The notes: generated by a model not told the origin, from the sequence alone. A stretch of DNA of 64,000 nt from Azospirillum brasilense (GCF_005222205.1 NZ_CP032345.1:2543501-2607500), one strand, 5' to 3'; shown: positions 9,641 to 18,213, counted from the stretch's first letter. A program made the numbers and translations.

Positions 9641-10009
9641 TCAGGGGCCGTGGCTTTCCTGCGCGCGGCGGATCGCCGCCTCCACGCATTGCAGGTGCAG
9701 CTTCTTGCGGGCGAGCTGGCGGGTGCGCCGCTCCTCCAGGTCGGTGGCGGGCATCGCCTCGATGGCGCAGCCGCGCCAGCCGTTGGCATCCAGCGCGCGG
9801 GCGACCTCCGCATAGCCGAAGTAGCCCTTGTCCGGCTGCTCCCACGGCGCGCGGAAATCGGCGCGGCGCAGGACGAAGCGGTTGGACTGGCTGGACCCGC
9901 CGAGACTGGTCAACCGAGCCACGATCAGCCGCTCGCCGTTCGGGTGGACGACGGTCAGGATCGGGCGGATGCCGAAGACGGGCGGGTCAATGGTCATGGG
10001 CACATGCAT
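9641..10009 (-). CDS. Small conserved-looking hypothetical protein
   Basis: About 122 residues, not recognised. The N-terminal half (FGIRPILTVVHPNGERLIVARLT) looks like beta strands. The C-terminal 40 residues are charged and helical (LEERRTRQLARKKLHLQCVEAAI). Start is uncertain: ATG 10009 and ATG 9997 are both in frame and neither has a strong ribosome site. It lies 77 bp upstream of the peptidase gene on the same strand. Codon use is like its neighbours, which supports a real gene, but no function can be given. Confidence 0.55.
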   Translation of the reverse strand: MHVPMTIDPPVFGIRPILTVVHPNGERLIVARLTSLGGSSQSNRFVLRRADFRAPWEQPDKGYFGYAEVARALDANGWRGCAIEAMPATDLEERRTRQLARKKLHLQCVEAAIRRAQESHGP

Positions 10010-10242
10010 AGCGTTCCGGTCCCCAATAGGCCAGAGACAAGGCCGCCGCAAAGGGAGTCGGAGGACGTGCAGGAGGTCCCTGCCTGCGAAAAATGAACGC
10101 AGTCATACGCAAGTATGTCGTGGGTGGTTCTGTATAAAAATTAGCGGTTCACAAGTGATTGTTGCGCGCTCTCTATAGGATCGGTGAGATGATTTGCTTT
10201 GGCGTGAATCGGATCTCCGGACGATTGAAGGAGAAGGCGGCG

Positions 10243-11364
10243 ATGACATTGTTGGTGCGCTTACGAAAGCCGGTTCTCGCGGCGTTCTTTCTTCTGTCAT
10301 GGCTTCTCCCCGTCGCCGCGGCGCCGGCTCAACCGGCCCCTGTCGAACTTCCGGCCGGCAGCTACGACGCGCAGGGCACCGCCCTGTCGGCCCTGGTCTA
10401 TGTGCCGGACAGCGCGCGGGCGCGCGGCAAGGTGCCCCTGCTGGTCCTGCTGCACGGCTGCGAGCAGGACGCCCGCACCTTCTTCGAGGATTCGGGCTGG
10501 AAGGACATGGCCGACGCCCATGGCTTCGTCGCCCTATTGCCGGCGCAGAAGCACAATCTGTTCTCCATGGTGGGGACGGGAGGCTTCGGGCGCTACGGCA
10601 ACCCGCTTGGCTGCTTCAACTTCGCCGACCGGCTGAACAGCCCGCTGAAGGGCTTCGTGCCGAGCGAGGCGGCGGCCATCGCCTCGATGGTCGGCGCGGT
10701 CGTCTCCGGCAAGGGACTGGGCGCCAACGGCCCGACGGTGGACGCGGAACAGGTGTCGGTCACCGGCCTGTCGGCGGGGGCCGGCATGGCGGCGGTCCTG
10801 CTGGCCGATTATTCGCAGCTTTTCGCCGGTGGGGCGCTGTTCGCGGGCGTGCCGGTGATGTGCGCGCAGAGCATGCAGTCGGCCGCGTCGCTCTGCGGCA
10901 TCTCCGTGTCGCGCGGCTGCGCCGAGGTGAAGGCGCGCTCCGGCGGCTACGACAGCCGCGAATGGACGAAGGCGGTCCAGCGCGCCCGGCACCCCGCCGG
11001 GCGTCCGCGCGTGCTGATCGTCCAGGGGACGGCGGACTGCACCGTGGATCCGCAGAACGCCCTGTACCTGACCAACCAGTGGACGGCCTTCCACGGCCTG
11101 AAGGCGGATGCCCCCGTGGTCATCGGTCAGGAGCCGTCCTGGCCGGAGCGCGCCGTGCGGCAGGGCTTCGCCCCGGCGGGCGCCAACGCCCTGTGGGTGG
11201 AGACGGTGCTTCTGAAGGACGTCGGCCACGTCATGCCCATCGACACCGGCAACCCGCAGCGCCCCTGCGGGCGGGTGCGGGTGTCGGAGACGAAGACCTA
11301 CATCGAGGATGTCGGCTTCTGCGGCGCGGCGCTGGCCGCCGGCTTCCTGCAACTGGAACAGTAA
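10243..11364 (+). CDS. Secreted PHB-depolymerase-family esterase
   Basis: 373 residues beginning with a signal peptide (about 1-27, ending VAAAPA). The alpha/beta-hydrolase core has the oxyanion HGCEQ at 71-75, the nucleophile Ser177 in GLSAG, a probable Asp in TADCTVD and His in KDVGHVMP. It fits the PHB_depo/LpqC esterase family, which hydrolyses polyhydroxyalkanoate oligomers or feruloyl and similar esters. Start ATG 10243 follows GGAG. There are seven or more cysteines in the mature part, suggesting disulfides outside the cytoplasm. Upstream sequence (10100-10180) is AT-richer than average and probably holds the promoter. Confidence 0.85.
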   Translation: MTLLVRLRKPVLAAFFLLSWLLPVAAAPAQPAPVELPAGSYDAQGTALSALVYVPDSARARGKVPLLVLLHGCEQDARTFFEDSGWKDMADAHGFVALLPAQKHNLFSMVGTGGFGRYGNPLGCFNFADRLNSPLKGFVPSEAAAIASMVGAVVSGKGLGANGPTVDAEQVSVTGLSAGAGMAAVLLADYSQLFAGGALFAGVPVMCAQSMQSAASLCGISVSRGCAEVKARSGGYDSREWTKAVQRARHPAGRPRVLIVQGTADCTVDPQNALYLTNQWTAFHGLKADAPVVIGQEPSWPERAVRQGFAPAGANALWVETVLLKDVGHVMPIDTGNPQRPCGRVRVSETKTYIEDVGFCGAALAAGFLQLEQ

Positions 11365-11546
11365 CACCCGCCGGAAGGGCGGTGGGCGGGTCCGGCACTC
11401 ACGAAAGTGGTGCGACAGCCCGCCGCACCTTCCGGAATGCCGTTTGCCAAACGATGCAGATTTGACGCAGATTGGGGCCGCTGCGTGAACGTTCATTGCG
11501 CGGCTGCGGAGAAACGCGAACCAAACAAAATATAAGGGACGCCCCC

Positions 11547-13469
11547 ATGAGCCAAAGCTCGGCCGATCGCTACAACCAGATCCATGCCCGTTCCCTGTCC
11601 GATCCCGACGGATTCTGGGGCGAGGCGGCGGAAGACATCACCTGGATCAAGCGCTGGGACAAGGTGCTGGACGACAGCAACGCGCCCTTCTACCGCTGGT
11701 TCACCGGCGGCGTCCTGAACACCTGCTACAACGCCGTCGATCGCCATGTGGAGGCCGGACGCGGCGCCCAGGCGGCGATCATCTACGACAGCCCGGTCAC
11801 CAAGACCGTGCAGACCATCACCTACGCCGAACTCCAGGATCAGGTCGCCCGCTTCGCCGGCGCGCTGCGCGCCCAGGGCGTGGAGAAGGGCGACCGCGTC
11901 ATCCTGTACATGCCGATGATCCCGCAGTCGCTGGTCGCCATGCTGGCCTGCGCGCGTCTCGGTGCGGTGCATTCGGTGGTGTTCGGCGGCTTCGCCCCGC
12001 ACGAGCTGGCGACCCGCATCAACGACTCCCGGCCGAAGGCCATCGTCTCGGCCTCCTGCGGCATCGAGCCGAACCGCGTCGTCAAGTACAAGCCGATGCT
12101 CGACGCCGCCATCGAGCAGGCGGAGCACAAGCCGTCGAGCGTGATCGTCTTCCAGCGCCCGCAGGAGACCGCCACCCTGGTCGAGGGCCGCGACGTGGAC
12201 TGGGCGGAGGCCGTCGCCAAGGCCGAGCCGGCGGAGTGCGTGCCGGTGGCCGCGACCGACCCGCTCTACATCCTCTACACCTCGGGCACCACGGGCCAGC
12301 CGAAGGGCGTCATCCGCGACAACGGCGGCCACGCCGTGGCGCTGAAATGGACGATGAAGAACATCTACAACGTCCAGCCGGGCGAGGTGTATTGGGCGGC
12401 GTCGGACGTGGGCTGGGTGGTCGGCCACTCCTACATCGTCTACGGTCCGCTGCTGCACGGCTGCACCACCGTGGTGTTCGAGGGCAAGCCTGTGGGCACG
12501 CCGGACGCCGGCACCTTCTGGCGGGTGATCGAGCAGCACAAGATCGGCACGCTGTTCACCGCCCCGACCGCCTTCCGCGCCATCAAGCGCGAGGACCCCA
12601 ACGCCGAACTGCTGAAGAAGTACGACCTGTCGCACTTCCGCGCCCTGTTCCTGGCCGGCGAGCGGTCGGACCCCGACACGCTGCATTGGGCCGAGGACAA
12701 TCTGAACGTTCCGGTCATCGACCATTGGTGGCAGACCGAGACCGGCTGGGCGATCTCCGGCAACCCGCTGGGCGTGCATCTCTTCCCGATCAAGTACGGC
12801 TCGGCCACCCGCCCGATGCCGGGCTGGGACGTGCAGATCCTGAACGCCGAGAACAAGGAAGTCCCGCGCGGCGACATCGGCGCCATCTGCGTGAAGCTGC
12901 CGCTGCCTCCGGGCACGCTGCCGACGCTGTGGAACGCCGACGACCGCTACAGGAAGTCGTACCTGTCCGATTACCCCGGCTATTACCAGACCGGTGACGC
13001 GGGCTTCATCGACGACGACGGCTACGTCTACATCATGGCCCGCACCGACGACATCATCAACGTCGCCGGCCACCGCCTGTCCACCGGCGGCATGGAAGAG
13101 GTTCTGGCCAGCCACAAGGACGTGGCGGAATGCGCGGTGATCGGCGTCGCCGACGACCTGAAGGGGCAGGTGCCGCTGGGCTTCCTCTGCCTGAAGGCCG
13201 GCGTGACCCGCCCGCACGAGGAGATCGTCAAGGAGGTGGTCCAGCTGGTGCGCGAGCAGATCGGCCCGGTCGCCGACTTCAAGCGCGCCGTGGTGGTGGA
13301 GCGCCTGCCGAAGACCCGCTCCGGCAAGATCCTGCGCGGCACCATGCAGAAGATCGCCGACAACCAGGACTACAAGACCCCGGCGACCATCGACGATCCG
13401 GGCATCCTGCCGGAGATCGCCGAGGCGCTGCAGTCGCTGGGCTACGCCAAAGCGCACCAGGCCGGCTGA
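11547..13469 (+). CDS. prpE: Propionyl-CoA synthetase (acyl-CoA synthetase, PrpE type)
   Basis: 640 residues of the ANL superfamily. Converts propionate (and acetate less well) with ATP and CoA to the acyl-CoA. Motifs: the phosphate loop YTSGTTGQPKG, WWQTETGW, the hinge region YIMARTDDIINVAGHRLSTGG, and the acetylation-site lysine in PKTRSGKILR near the C-terminus, which is commonly controlled by reversible acetylation. The FYRWFTGGVLNTCYNA N-terminus is PrpE-like rather than Acs-like. Start ATG 11547 follows AAGGGA. A good intrinsic terminator follows at 13497. Confidence 0.9.
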   Translation: MSQSSADRYNQIHARSLSDPDGFWGEAAEDITWIKRWDKVLDDSNAPFYRWFTGGVLNTCYNAVDRHVEAGRGAQAAIIYDSPVTKTVQTITYAELQDQVARFAGALRAQGVEKGDRVILYMPMIPQSLVAMLACARLGAVHSVVFGGFAPHELATRINDSRPKAIVSASCGIEPNRVVKYKPMLDAAIEQAEHKPSSVIVFQRPQETATLVEGRDVDWAEAVAKAEPAECVPVAATDPLYILYTSGTTGQPKGVIRDNGGHAVALKWTMKNIYNVQPGEVYWAASDVGWVVGHSYIVYGPLLHGCTTVVFEGKPVGTPDAGTFWRVIEQHKIGTLFTAPTAFRAIKREDPNAELLKKYDLSHFRALFLAGERSDPDTLHWAEDNLNVPVIDHWWQTETGWAISGNPLGVHLFPIKYGSATRPMPGWDVQILNAENKEVPRGDIGAICVKLPLPPGTLPTLWNADDRYRKSYLSDYPGYYQTGDAGFIDDDGYVYIMARTDDIINVAGHRLSTGGMEEVLASHKDVAECAVIGVADDLKGQVPLGFLCLKAGVTRPHEEIVKEVVQLVREQIGPVADFKRAVVVERLPKTRSGKILRGTMQKIADNQDYKTPATIDDPGILPEIAEALQSLGYAKAHQAG

Positions 13470-13496
13470 CCGCCTCCACGGGCACGGCGCTCCAAG

Positions 13497-13535
13497 CCCC
13501 TTCCCCGGCACCGTCCGGGGGAGGGGTTTTCTTTT
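13497..13535 (+). terminator. Intrinsic terminator of prpE
   Basis: CCCCTTCCCCGG at 13497-13508 pairs with CCGGGGGAGGGG at 13515-13526 (one G-T wobble) and is followed by TTTTCTTTTT. It ends the prpE transcript just before the convergent small gene. Confidence 0.85.
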
Positions 13536-13539
13536 TCGG

Positions 13540-13836
13540 CTAAGCCTTGTCCAGCGCAGCCAGGGAGTCGTCCAGCTCGTCCAGCCGGGCCTGTTCGGCC
13601 TCCAGCTCGGCCAGGGCGCGGCGGGCGTTGGCGATGTCGAGGTCGAGCTGGTCGCGCCGTCGCCGGATCAGTTCCTCCAGAGGGGTCAGCTCCTCCACGG
13701 CCAGCGCCTGGGCGATGGCCGCGTTGCTGCCGCCGCCCAGCGCCAGCCGCAGCATGCGCGTGGTCGGGCGGATGCCCTGGGCCTCCAGATGGCGGGCGGT
13801 GACCAGGATTTCGATGGTGTCGTGATGGCGTGCCAT
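13540..13836 (-). CDS. Small KfrA N-terminal-domain-like DNA-binding protein
   Basis: 98 residues. The first half, from ILVTARHLEAQGIRPTT to LGGGSNAAIAQAL, matches the pattern of the KfrA_N domain. That helix-turn-helix-like domain is found at the start of plasmid-type KfrA proteins and in many small proteobacterial proteins. The second half is a charged coiled coil (LEELIRRRRDQLDLDIANAR onward). Start ATG 13836 follows AAGGGCGGGG. Unlike plasmid KfrA it has only a short coiled coil. It probably binds DNA as a dimer; targets unknown. Confidence 0.6.
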   Translation of the reverse strand: MARHHDTIEILVTARHLEAQGIRPTTRMLRLALGGGSNAAIAQALAVEELTPLEELIRRRRDQLDLDIANARRALAELEAEQARLDELDDSLAALDKA

Positions 13837-13972
13837 GGCCCCGCCCTTATGACGCAGTGCCGGCAATCTTGCCAAGCCACGGGCCGGATTCGCTGACTCA
13901 TCCGCGCGCAGCGGCAATTTGCCACAATCCTTCGCGGAAACATTCTTTCCCGCACCAGGGAATGGATCACAC

Positions 13973-14001
13973 TTGCGATAAAACTATTTATCTAGTAGAT
14001 T
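13973..14001 (+). promoter_or_regulatory. Candidate promoter with 11-bp palindrome for the rhodanese/YeeE operon
   Basis: TTGCGA (13973-13978) and TAGATT (13996-14001) are 17 bp apart in the most AT-rich stretch of this part of the window. The palindrome ATCTAGTAGAT (13990-14000) overlaps the -10 element, as an operator would. It lies about 100 bp before the rhodanese start. Confidence 0.35.
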
Positions 14002-14097
14002 TATATGAATAATAACACAAGCCATGCCGTGCAATCTGGCGTGCAGTCTCTCGCTTCACCGATCCGTTTCCGCACCGCTGACGAACCAGGAGACACG

Positions 14098-15060
14098 ATG
14101 AACACGCCACTGCCTTCCAAGCGCCATTTCGCCAAGCGCCATCTTGCCGCCGCCTTCGGTGCCCTGCTGGTGACGACGATGTCCGGATTTGCCCTGGCCG
14201 CCGCCCCGGAGGGGCCGCTGGTCACCACCGACTGGCTGGAAAAGAACCTCGGCGACCCGAAGGTGAAGGTCATCGAGGTCAGCGTGAACCCCGGCGTCTA
14301 CGAACGTGGCCACATCCCCGGAAGCGTGAATTTCTCCTGGCACACCGACTTGAACGACACCGTCCGCCGCGACATCGTGGGCAAGGAGCAGTTCCAGGCC
14401 CTGTTGTCGAAGGCCGGGGTGGAGAAGGACAGCACGGTCGTCCTTTACGGCGACACCAACAACTGGTTCGCCGCCTGGGGCGCCTGGGTGTTCGACATTT
14501 ACGGCGTGGACAATGTGAAGCTGCTGGACGGTGGCCGCAAGAAGTGGGAGGCGGAGAACCGCACCCTGTCCACCAAGCCGGCGGAGGTGAAGCCCAGCAA
14601 CTACACCGTCTCCAAGGTCAACACCGACCTGCGCGCCCGCCTGGGCGACGTGGTGGCGGTGGCCGACGGCAAGAGCGACGCCAAGCTGGTGGACATCCGC
14701 TCACCCGACGAATACCAGGGCAAGGTCTTCGCCCCGCAGGGCATCCAGGAGCTGTCGATCCGCGCCGGCCATGTGCCGGGCGCAGTGAACGTCCCCTGGG
14801 GCAAGGCGGTGAACGAAGCCGACGGCACCTTCAAGCCGGTGGCGGAGCTGAAGGCGCTCTACGCCTCCGTCGGCATCGACGGCTCCAAGCCGGTCATCAC
14901 CTATTGCCGCATCGGCGAGCGGTCGAGCCACACTTGGTTCGCTCTGTCCAAATTGCTGGGCTATTCCGTGAAGAACTACGACGGGTCCTGGACCGAGTAC
15001 GGCAACGCCGTGGGGGTTCCGGTGAACAACCCGGCCGGTACGGTCTGGGCGGCCAAGTGA
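14098..15060 (+). CDS. Periplasmic thiosulfate sulfurtransferase, two rhodanese domains
   Basis: 320 residues with an N-terminal export signal (about 1-36, ending FALAAAPEG) and two rhodanese domains. The first (about 40-160) lacks a catalytic Cys (VVLYGDTNNW). The second has Cys270 in the active loop CRIGERSS, the loop type seen in thiosulfate sulfurtransferases. Start ATG 14098 follows AGGAG. A YeeE-type transporter gene starts 9 bp after its stop, so the pair most likely processes thiosulfate or another sulfane sulfur source outside the membrane and imports it. The substrate is inferred. Confidence 0.9.
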   Translation: MNTPLPSKRHFAKRHLAAAFGALLVTTMSGFALAAAPEGPLVTTDWLEKNLGDPKVKVIEVSVNPGVYERGHIPGSVNFSWHTDLNDTVRRDIVGKEQFQALLSKAGVEKDSTVVLYGDTNNWFAAWGAWVFDIYGVDNVKLLDGGRKKWEAENRTLSTKPAEVKPSNYTVSKVNTDLRARLGDVVAVADGKSDAKLVDIRSPDEYQGKVFAPQGIQELSIRAGHVPGAVNVPWGKAVNEADGTFKPVAELKALYASVGIDGSKPVITYCRIGERSSHTWFALSKLLGYSVKNYDGSWTEYGNAVGVPVNNPAGTVWAAK

Positions 15061-15069
15061 CGGGGGGCT

Positions 15070-16371
15070 ATGGATGGATGGCCAACTGACGCCCGTCGCA
15101 TGACGACCCGGACCCGCAACGGGGAGCCCGCCTTGCGGGCTTCCCCGACGCCCCGCGCGGCCCCCGCACCAGCATCCGGCGCCACGGCGCTGGCCGGGCG
15201 GGTGCTGCTTCCCTTGTTGCTGACCGGCGCGGTCGTCGCGACGGCCTATACGCTGTCCGCGCAGCCTGGCGGCGGCCCGTCCCTGGCCTTCGCGCTGACG
15301 CTCGGCGCGGTGTTCGGCGCGTTGCTGCAACGGACGCGCTTCTGCTTCCTCTGCCACGCCCGCGACTTCATCGACCGCCGCGATCCGCGCGGCCTGCTGG
15401 CGATCCTGCTCGCCCTGGCGGTGGGAACGGTCGGCTATCACGTCGTCTTCGGGGCCTGGGTGCCGAACCCGGTCGCCCCGCGCCTGCCGCCCGACGCCCA
15501 CATCGGTCCGGTGAGCTGGGTGCTGGCGCTGGCCGGACTGGCCTTTGGGCTGGGCATGGCGGTGTCGGGATCCTGCATCAGCGCCCATCTCTACCGTCTG
15601 GGCGAGGGCTCGCCGGTGTCGCCCTTTGCCCTGGCCGGGGCGGCGGGCGGCTTCCTGCTCGGCTTCCTCACCTGGAACGACCTCTACCTGTCCACGATCA
15701 TCACCGCCCCGGTGGTCTGGCTGCCCCATCATCTGGGCTATGGCGGGTCGCTGGCGGTGCAGCTTCTGGCGCTCGGCGGCCTGGCGGCCCTGCTCTGGCG
15801 CTTCCGCGCGGCCACCGCCTCCGAAGCGCCGGCCCGCAAGCCTCCGCAAACCCTGCCGGACCTGCTGCGCTCCTGGTTCGACGGGCGCTGGCCCTATTGG
15901 ATCGGCGGGCTGGGCGTCGGGCTGATCGGCTTCCTGGTGATTTTGCGGCTCAAGCCGCTGGGCGTCACCTCCGCCATCGGCAGCGCCGCCCGCCGGTTGG
16001 GCAGCGAGGCCGGGCTCGTTCCCCTGCGGCTGGAGGGGCTGGACGGCTTCGCCGGCTGCGCCACCGTGCCGGGCGACGGCTGGCTGACCCCGAACGGGCT
16101 GCTGGTCGCTGGTCTGGTCGCCGGGGGCTTCGCCGCGTCGCTGGCCGCCGGCCAGTTCACCCCGCGCCGCCCGACGTTGAGGGATGCGGCCCGCGGCCTC
16201 GGCGGCGGGCTTCTGCTCGGCTGGGGCAGCATGACCGGGCTCGGCTGCACGGTCGGCACGCTGCTGTCCGGCACCATGGCCGGCGCCCTGTCGGGCTGGG
16301 TGTTCGGCCTGACCGTCCTGGCCGGCGTGTGGGCCGGCTTGGCCCTGCCGCGGCGCTTTGTCCGCCCCTGA
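15070..16371 (+). CDS. YeeE/YedE-type sulfur-compound transporter
   Basis: 433 residues, about nine or ten membrane segments, two homologous halves. Family cysteines are visible: TRFCFLCHARD near residues 90-96, GSCISAH, GCATVPGDGW and GLGCTVGTLLSG. YeeE/TsuA carries thiosulfate by relay between such cysteines. The soluble loop between the halves (about residues 255-275) is longer than minimal. The ATG at 15070 follows a run of G; ATG 15100 is an alternative. It directly follows the rhodanese gene and is probably co-transcribed and co-translated. Confidence 0.85.
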   Translation: MDGWPTDARRMTTRTRNGEPALRASPTPRAAPAPASGATALAGRVLLPLLLTGAVVATAYTLSAQPGGGPSLAFALTLGAVFGALLQRTRFCFLCHARDFIDRRDPRGLLAILLALAVGTVGYHVVFGAWVPNPVAPRLPPDAHIGPVSWVLALAGLAFGLGMAVSGSCISAHLYRLGEGSPVSPFALAGAAGGFLLGFLTWNDLYLSTIITAPVVWLPHHLGYGGSLAVQLLALGGLAALLWRFRAATASEAPARKPPQTLPDLLRSWFDGRWPYWIGGLGVGLIGFLVILRLKPLGVTSAIGSAARRLGSEAGLVPLRLEGLDGFAGCATVPGDGWLTPNGLLVAGLVAGGFAASLAAGQFTPRRPTLRDAARGLGGGLLLGWGSMTGLGCTVGTLLSGTMAGALSGWVFGLTVLAGVWAGLALPRRFVRP

Positions 16372-16426
16372 CCACAACCCCCCGCCACCTTTCTGCCGAA
16401 TTTTTGCTGCACGGGCATCAAAGTCT

Positions 16427-16452
16427 GGAATAAACGATGAGCGGGGGGCGTT
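16427..16452 (+). promoter_or_regulatory. EcfG-like (general stress) promoter candidate upstream of the ECF sigma gene
   Basis: GGAAT at 16427-16431 and CGTT at 16449-16452 are separated by 17 bp. The known alphaproteobacterial EcfG/SigT promoter is GGAAC-N17/18-CGTT. One mismatch. The position, 75-100 bp before the sigma gene, fits autoregulation or control by the general stress response. Confidence 0.4.
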
Positions 16453-16551
16453 CATCCTGGCGTACCGGGTCCTTGCATGGGGCTCGGCCCTGGGAGGGCG
16501 CGCCACCCGTTCCTACCTGAAGGAGTGCCATGATCCGCCACCCGGCGGTCC

Positions 16552-17094
16552 GTGGAGCCTTTGAGGCAACAATCGGGTGCGCGGTTGAGCACGTTCGGGG
16601 TCGAGCTGGAAGTCCACATTGCGTCGCTGCGCCGCTACGCGCGTGCGTTGCTGCGCAACCGTTCGGATGCCGAGGATCTGGTGCAGGAGGCGTTGACGCG
16701 GGCGGTGGCGCGCGCCGACACCTTCAAGGCGGGGACGAACCTGCGGGCGTGGCTTTTCACCATCCTGCACAACGTCCATGTCAATCAGGTCCGCTCCAAG
16801 GCGTCGCGGCCCGACGAGGTCGATGTGGACAGCGTCGAGTCGAAGCTGGTGACGCCGGCCCGGCAGGAGGAACGTGTGGAGTTGCGCGAGATGATGCGCG
16901 CGCTCGACGACCTGCCGGAGGAACAGCGCAAGGTGCTGCTCCTCGTCGCTCTGGAGGGCCTGAAATACGAGGAGGTCGCCGAGACGCTCGGCGTTCCGAT
17001 CGGGACCGTCATGTCGCGCCTCTCGCGGGCGCGCGAGGCGGTCAGGGCGAAGCTGGCGAACGAGGGCTCGGTGGCCCTCAGGCGGGTGAAGTGA
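16552..17094 (+). CDS. ECF-type RNA polymerase sigma factor
   Basis: 180 residues from a GTG start. Region 2 is LRRYARALLRNRSDAEDLVQ through LRAWLFTILHN (about 27-80). Region 4 is LPEEQRKVLLLVALEGLKYEEVAE through GTVMSRLSRAREAVR (about 123-168). No regions 1 or 3, as in extracytoplasmic-function factors. The start is uncertain: the GTG is the first usable codon after an in-frame TGA at 16531. TTG 16585 is possible, and a good AAGGAG plus ATG at 16530 is in another frame. The next gene, a membrane anti-sigma factor, overlaps its stop by one base (TGATG), so the two are coupled. Confidence 0.88.
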   Translation: MEPLRQQSGARLSTFGVELEVHIASLRRYARALLRNRSDAEDLVQEALTRAVARADTFKAGTNLRAWLFTILHNVHVNQVRSKASRPDEVDVDSVESKLVTPARQEERVELREMMRALDDLPEEQRKVLLLVALEGLKYEEVAETLGVPIGTVMSRLSRAREAVRAKLANEGSVALRRVK

Positions 17095-18041
17095 TGAACG
17101 CGCATTGCGTAACGGACGACGAACTGCACGCCTACGTGGATGGGCAACTGGCTCCGGAACGCCGGCTCTTCGTGGAGCGATGGCTGGCCGACGACCCGGA
17201 TGCCGCCCGCCGGGCGGAGGATTACCGCGCCCAGGCCGCGCTGCTGCACGAACTCTTCGACCCCGTGCTGCGCGAGCCGGCCAGCGGCCCGGTCGAGGAG
17301 TTGACGGGCAAGCTGCGCGGGCGCATGCCCGGCAACGACAACGCCGCCCCCTGGCACGCCCGCTCCTGGGTGCGCATGGCCGCGGCGGTGATGCTGATCA
17401 TCGGCGGTGCCGGCGGCGGCTGGCTGGGCCGCGGCGCCGTCGACCAGTCGCCGGTCGTCCAGCAGCGCCAGACGCTCCAGACCTTCGCCGAGGAGGCCAC
17501 CCAGGCCCACCGCTTCTACACCTCCGACGAGCGCTTCCAGGTCGAGCTCGGCGCCGACAACCAGGACGAGCTGAACAGCTGGCTGTCCAAGCGCGTCGGC
17601 CGCGACGTCTTCGGCCCGGACCTCGGCAAGGTCGGCCTCCGGCTGATCGGCGGGCGGTCGCTGCCCACCGAGCTGGGGGCCGGCGCCCAGTACATGTACG
17701 TGAACGAGGCCAACAAGCGAGTCACCCTGTTCGTCGGCGCCCCGCGCTCCGGCAACCCGGCGAAGTTCGGCTTCTCGCAGAACGGCGACGTGGCGACCAT
17801 CTACTGGGTGGAAGGCCCTCTGGCCTACGCTCTGGCCGGCCGGATGTCCAAGGAGGACCTGCTGCGCGTCGCCGAGGCCGTCTACAACGACGTCAAGGCC
17901 GGCCCGCGCCGCCCCGAGCCGCAGCCCCAGCAGAACCAGCAGCCCCAGCCGCAGCAGGAGCAGCAGCCCCAGCCGCAGCAGGACCAGCCGCCCGCCGGCG
18001 TCCAGCCGATCAGCGACACGCACAAGCCGAAGGACAGCTGA
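17094..18041 (+). CDS. Membrane-anchored anti-sigma factor with Gln/Pro-rich tail
   Basis: 315 residues. The cytosolic N-terminus (DDELHAYVDGQLAPERR through EDYRAQAALLHE) matches the helical anti-sigma domain. One membrane segment spans about 100-120 (VRMAAAVMLIIGGAGGGWLG). The outer domain is followed by a tail of repeated QPQPQQ units. There is no HxxxCxxC zinc motif. Translation is coupled to the sigma gene upstream. It should hold the sigma factor at the membrane until an envelope signal releases it; the signal is unknown. Confidence 0.82.
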   Translation: MNAHCVTDDELHAYVDGQLAPERRLFVERWLADDPDAARRAEDYRAQAALLHELFDPVLREPASGPVEELTGKLRGRMPGNDNAAPWHARSWVRMAAAVMLIIGGAGGGWLGRGAVDQSPVVQQRQTLQTFAEEATQAHRFYTSDERFQVELGADNQDELNSWLSKRVGRDVFGPDLGKVGLRLIGGRSLPTELGAGAQYMYVNEANKRVTLFVGAPRSGNPAKFGFSQNGDVATIYWVEGPLAYALAGRMSKEDLLRVAEAVYNDVKAGPRRPEPQPQQNQQPQPQQEQQPQPQQDQPPAGVQPISDTHKPKDS

Positions 18042-18213
18042 GGCCGGGAGGCGGAGATTTTAGCGAGGGGCACCAACCCCTCGCGCGCCCCTCCGAGATG
18101 ACGGGACTCTTGGCGGCGCTCAAGTTGAGACAACGCCCCGCTTTTCGTTTCCCGGTTTACTCCCACCCCGGTGCCGCTCCACAATGCGCCGGTGGCGGCG
18201 TGGAACGTGGGGC

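Noticed and set aside
18063-18084. Inverted repeat GCGAGGGG/CCCCTCGC as terminator of the anti-sigma gene
   Set aside because: Stem is good but no T run follows; could be a weak or Rho-type site, not called as an intrinsic terminator.
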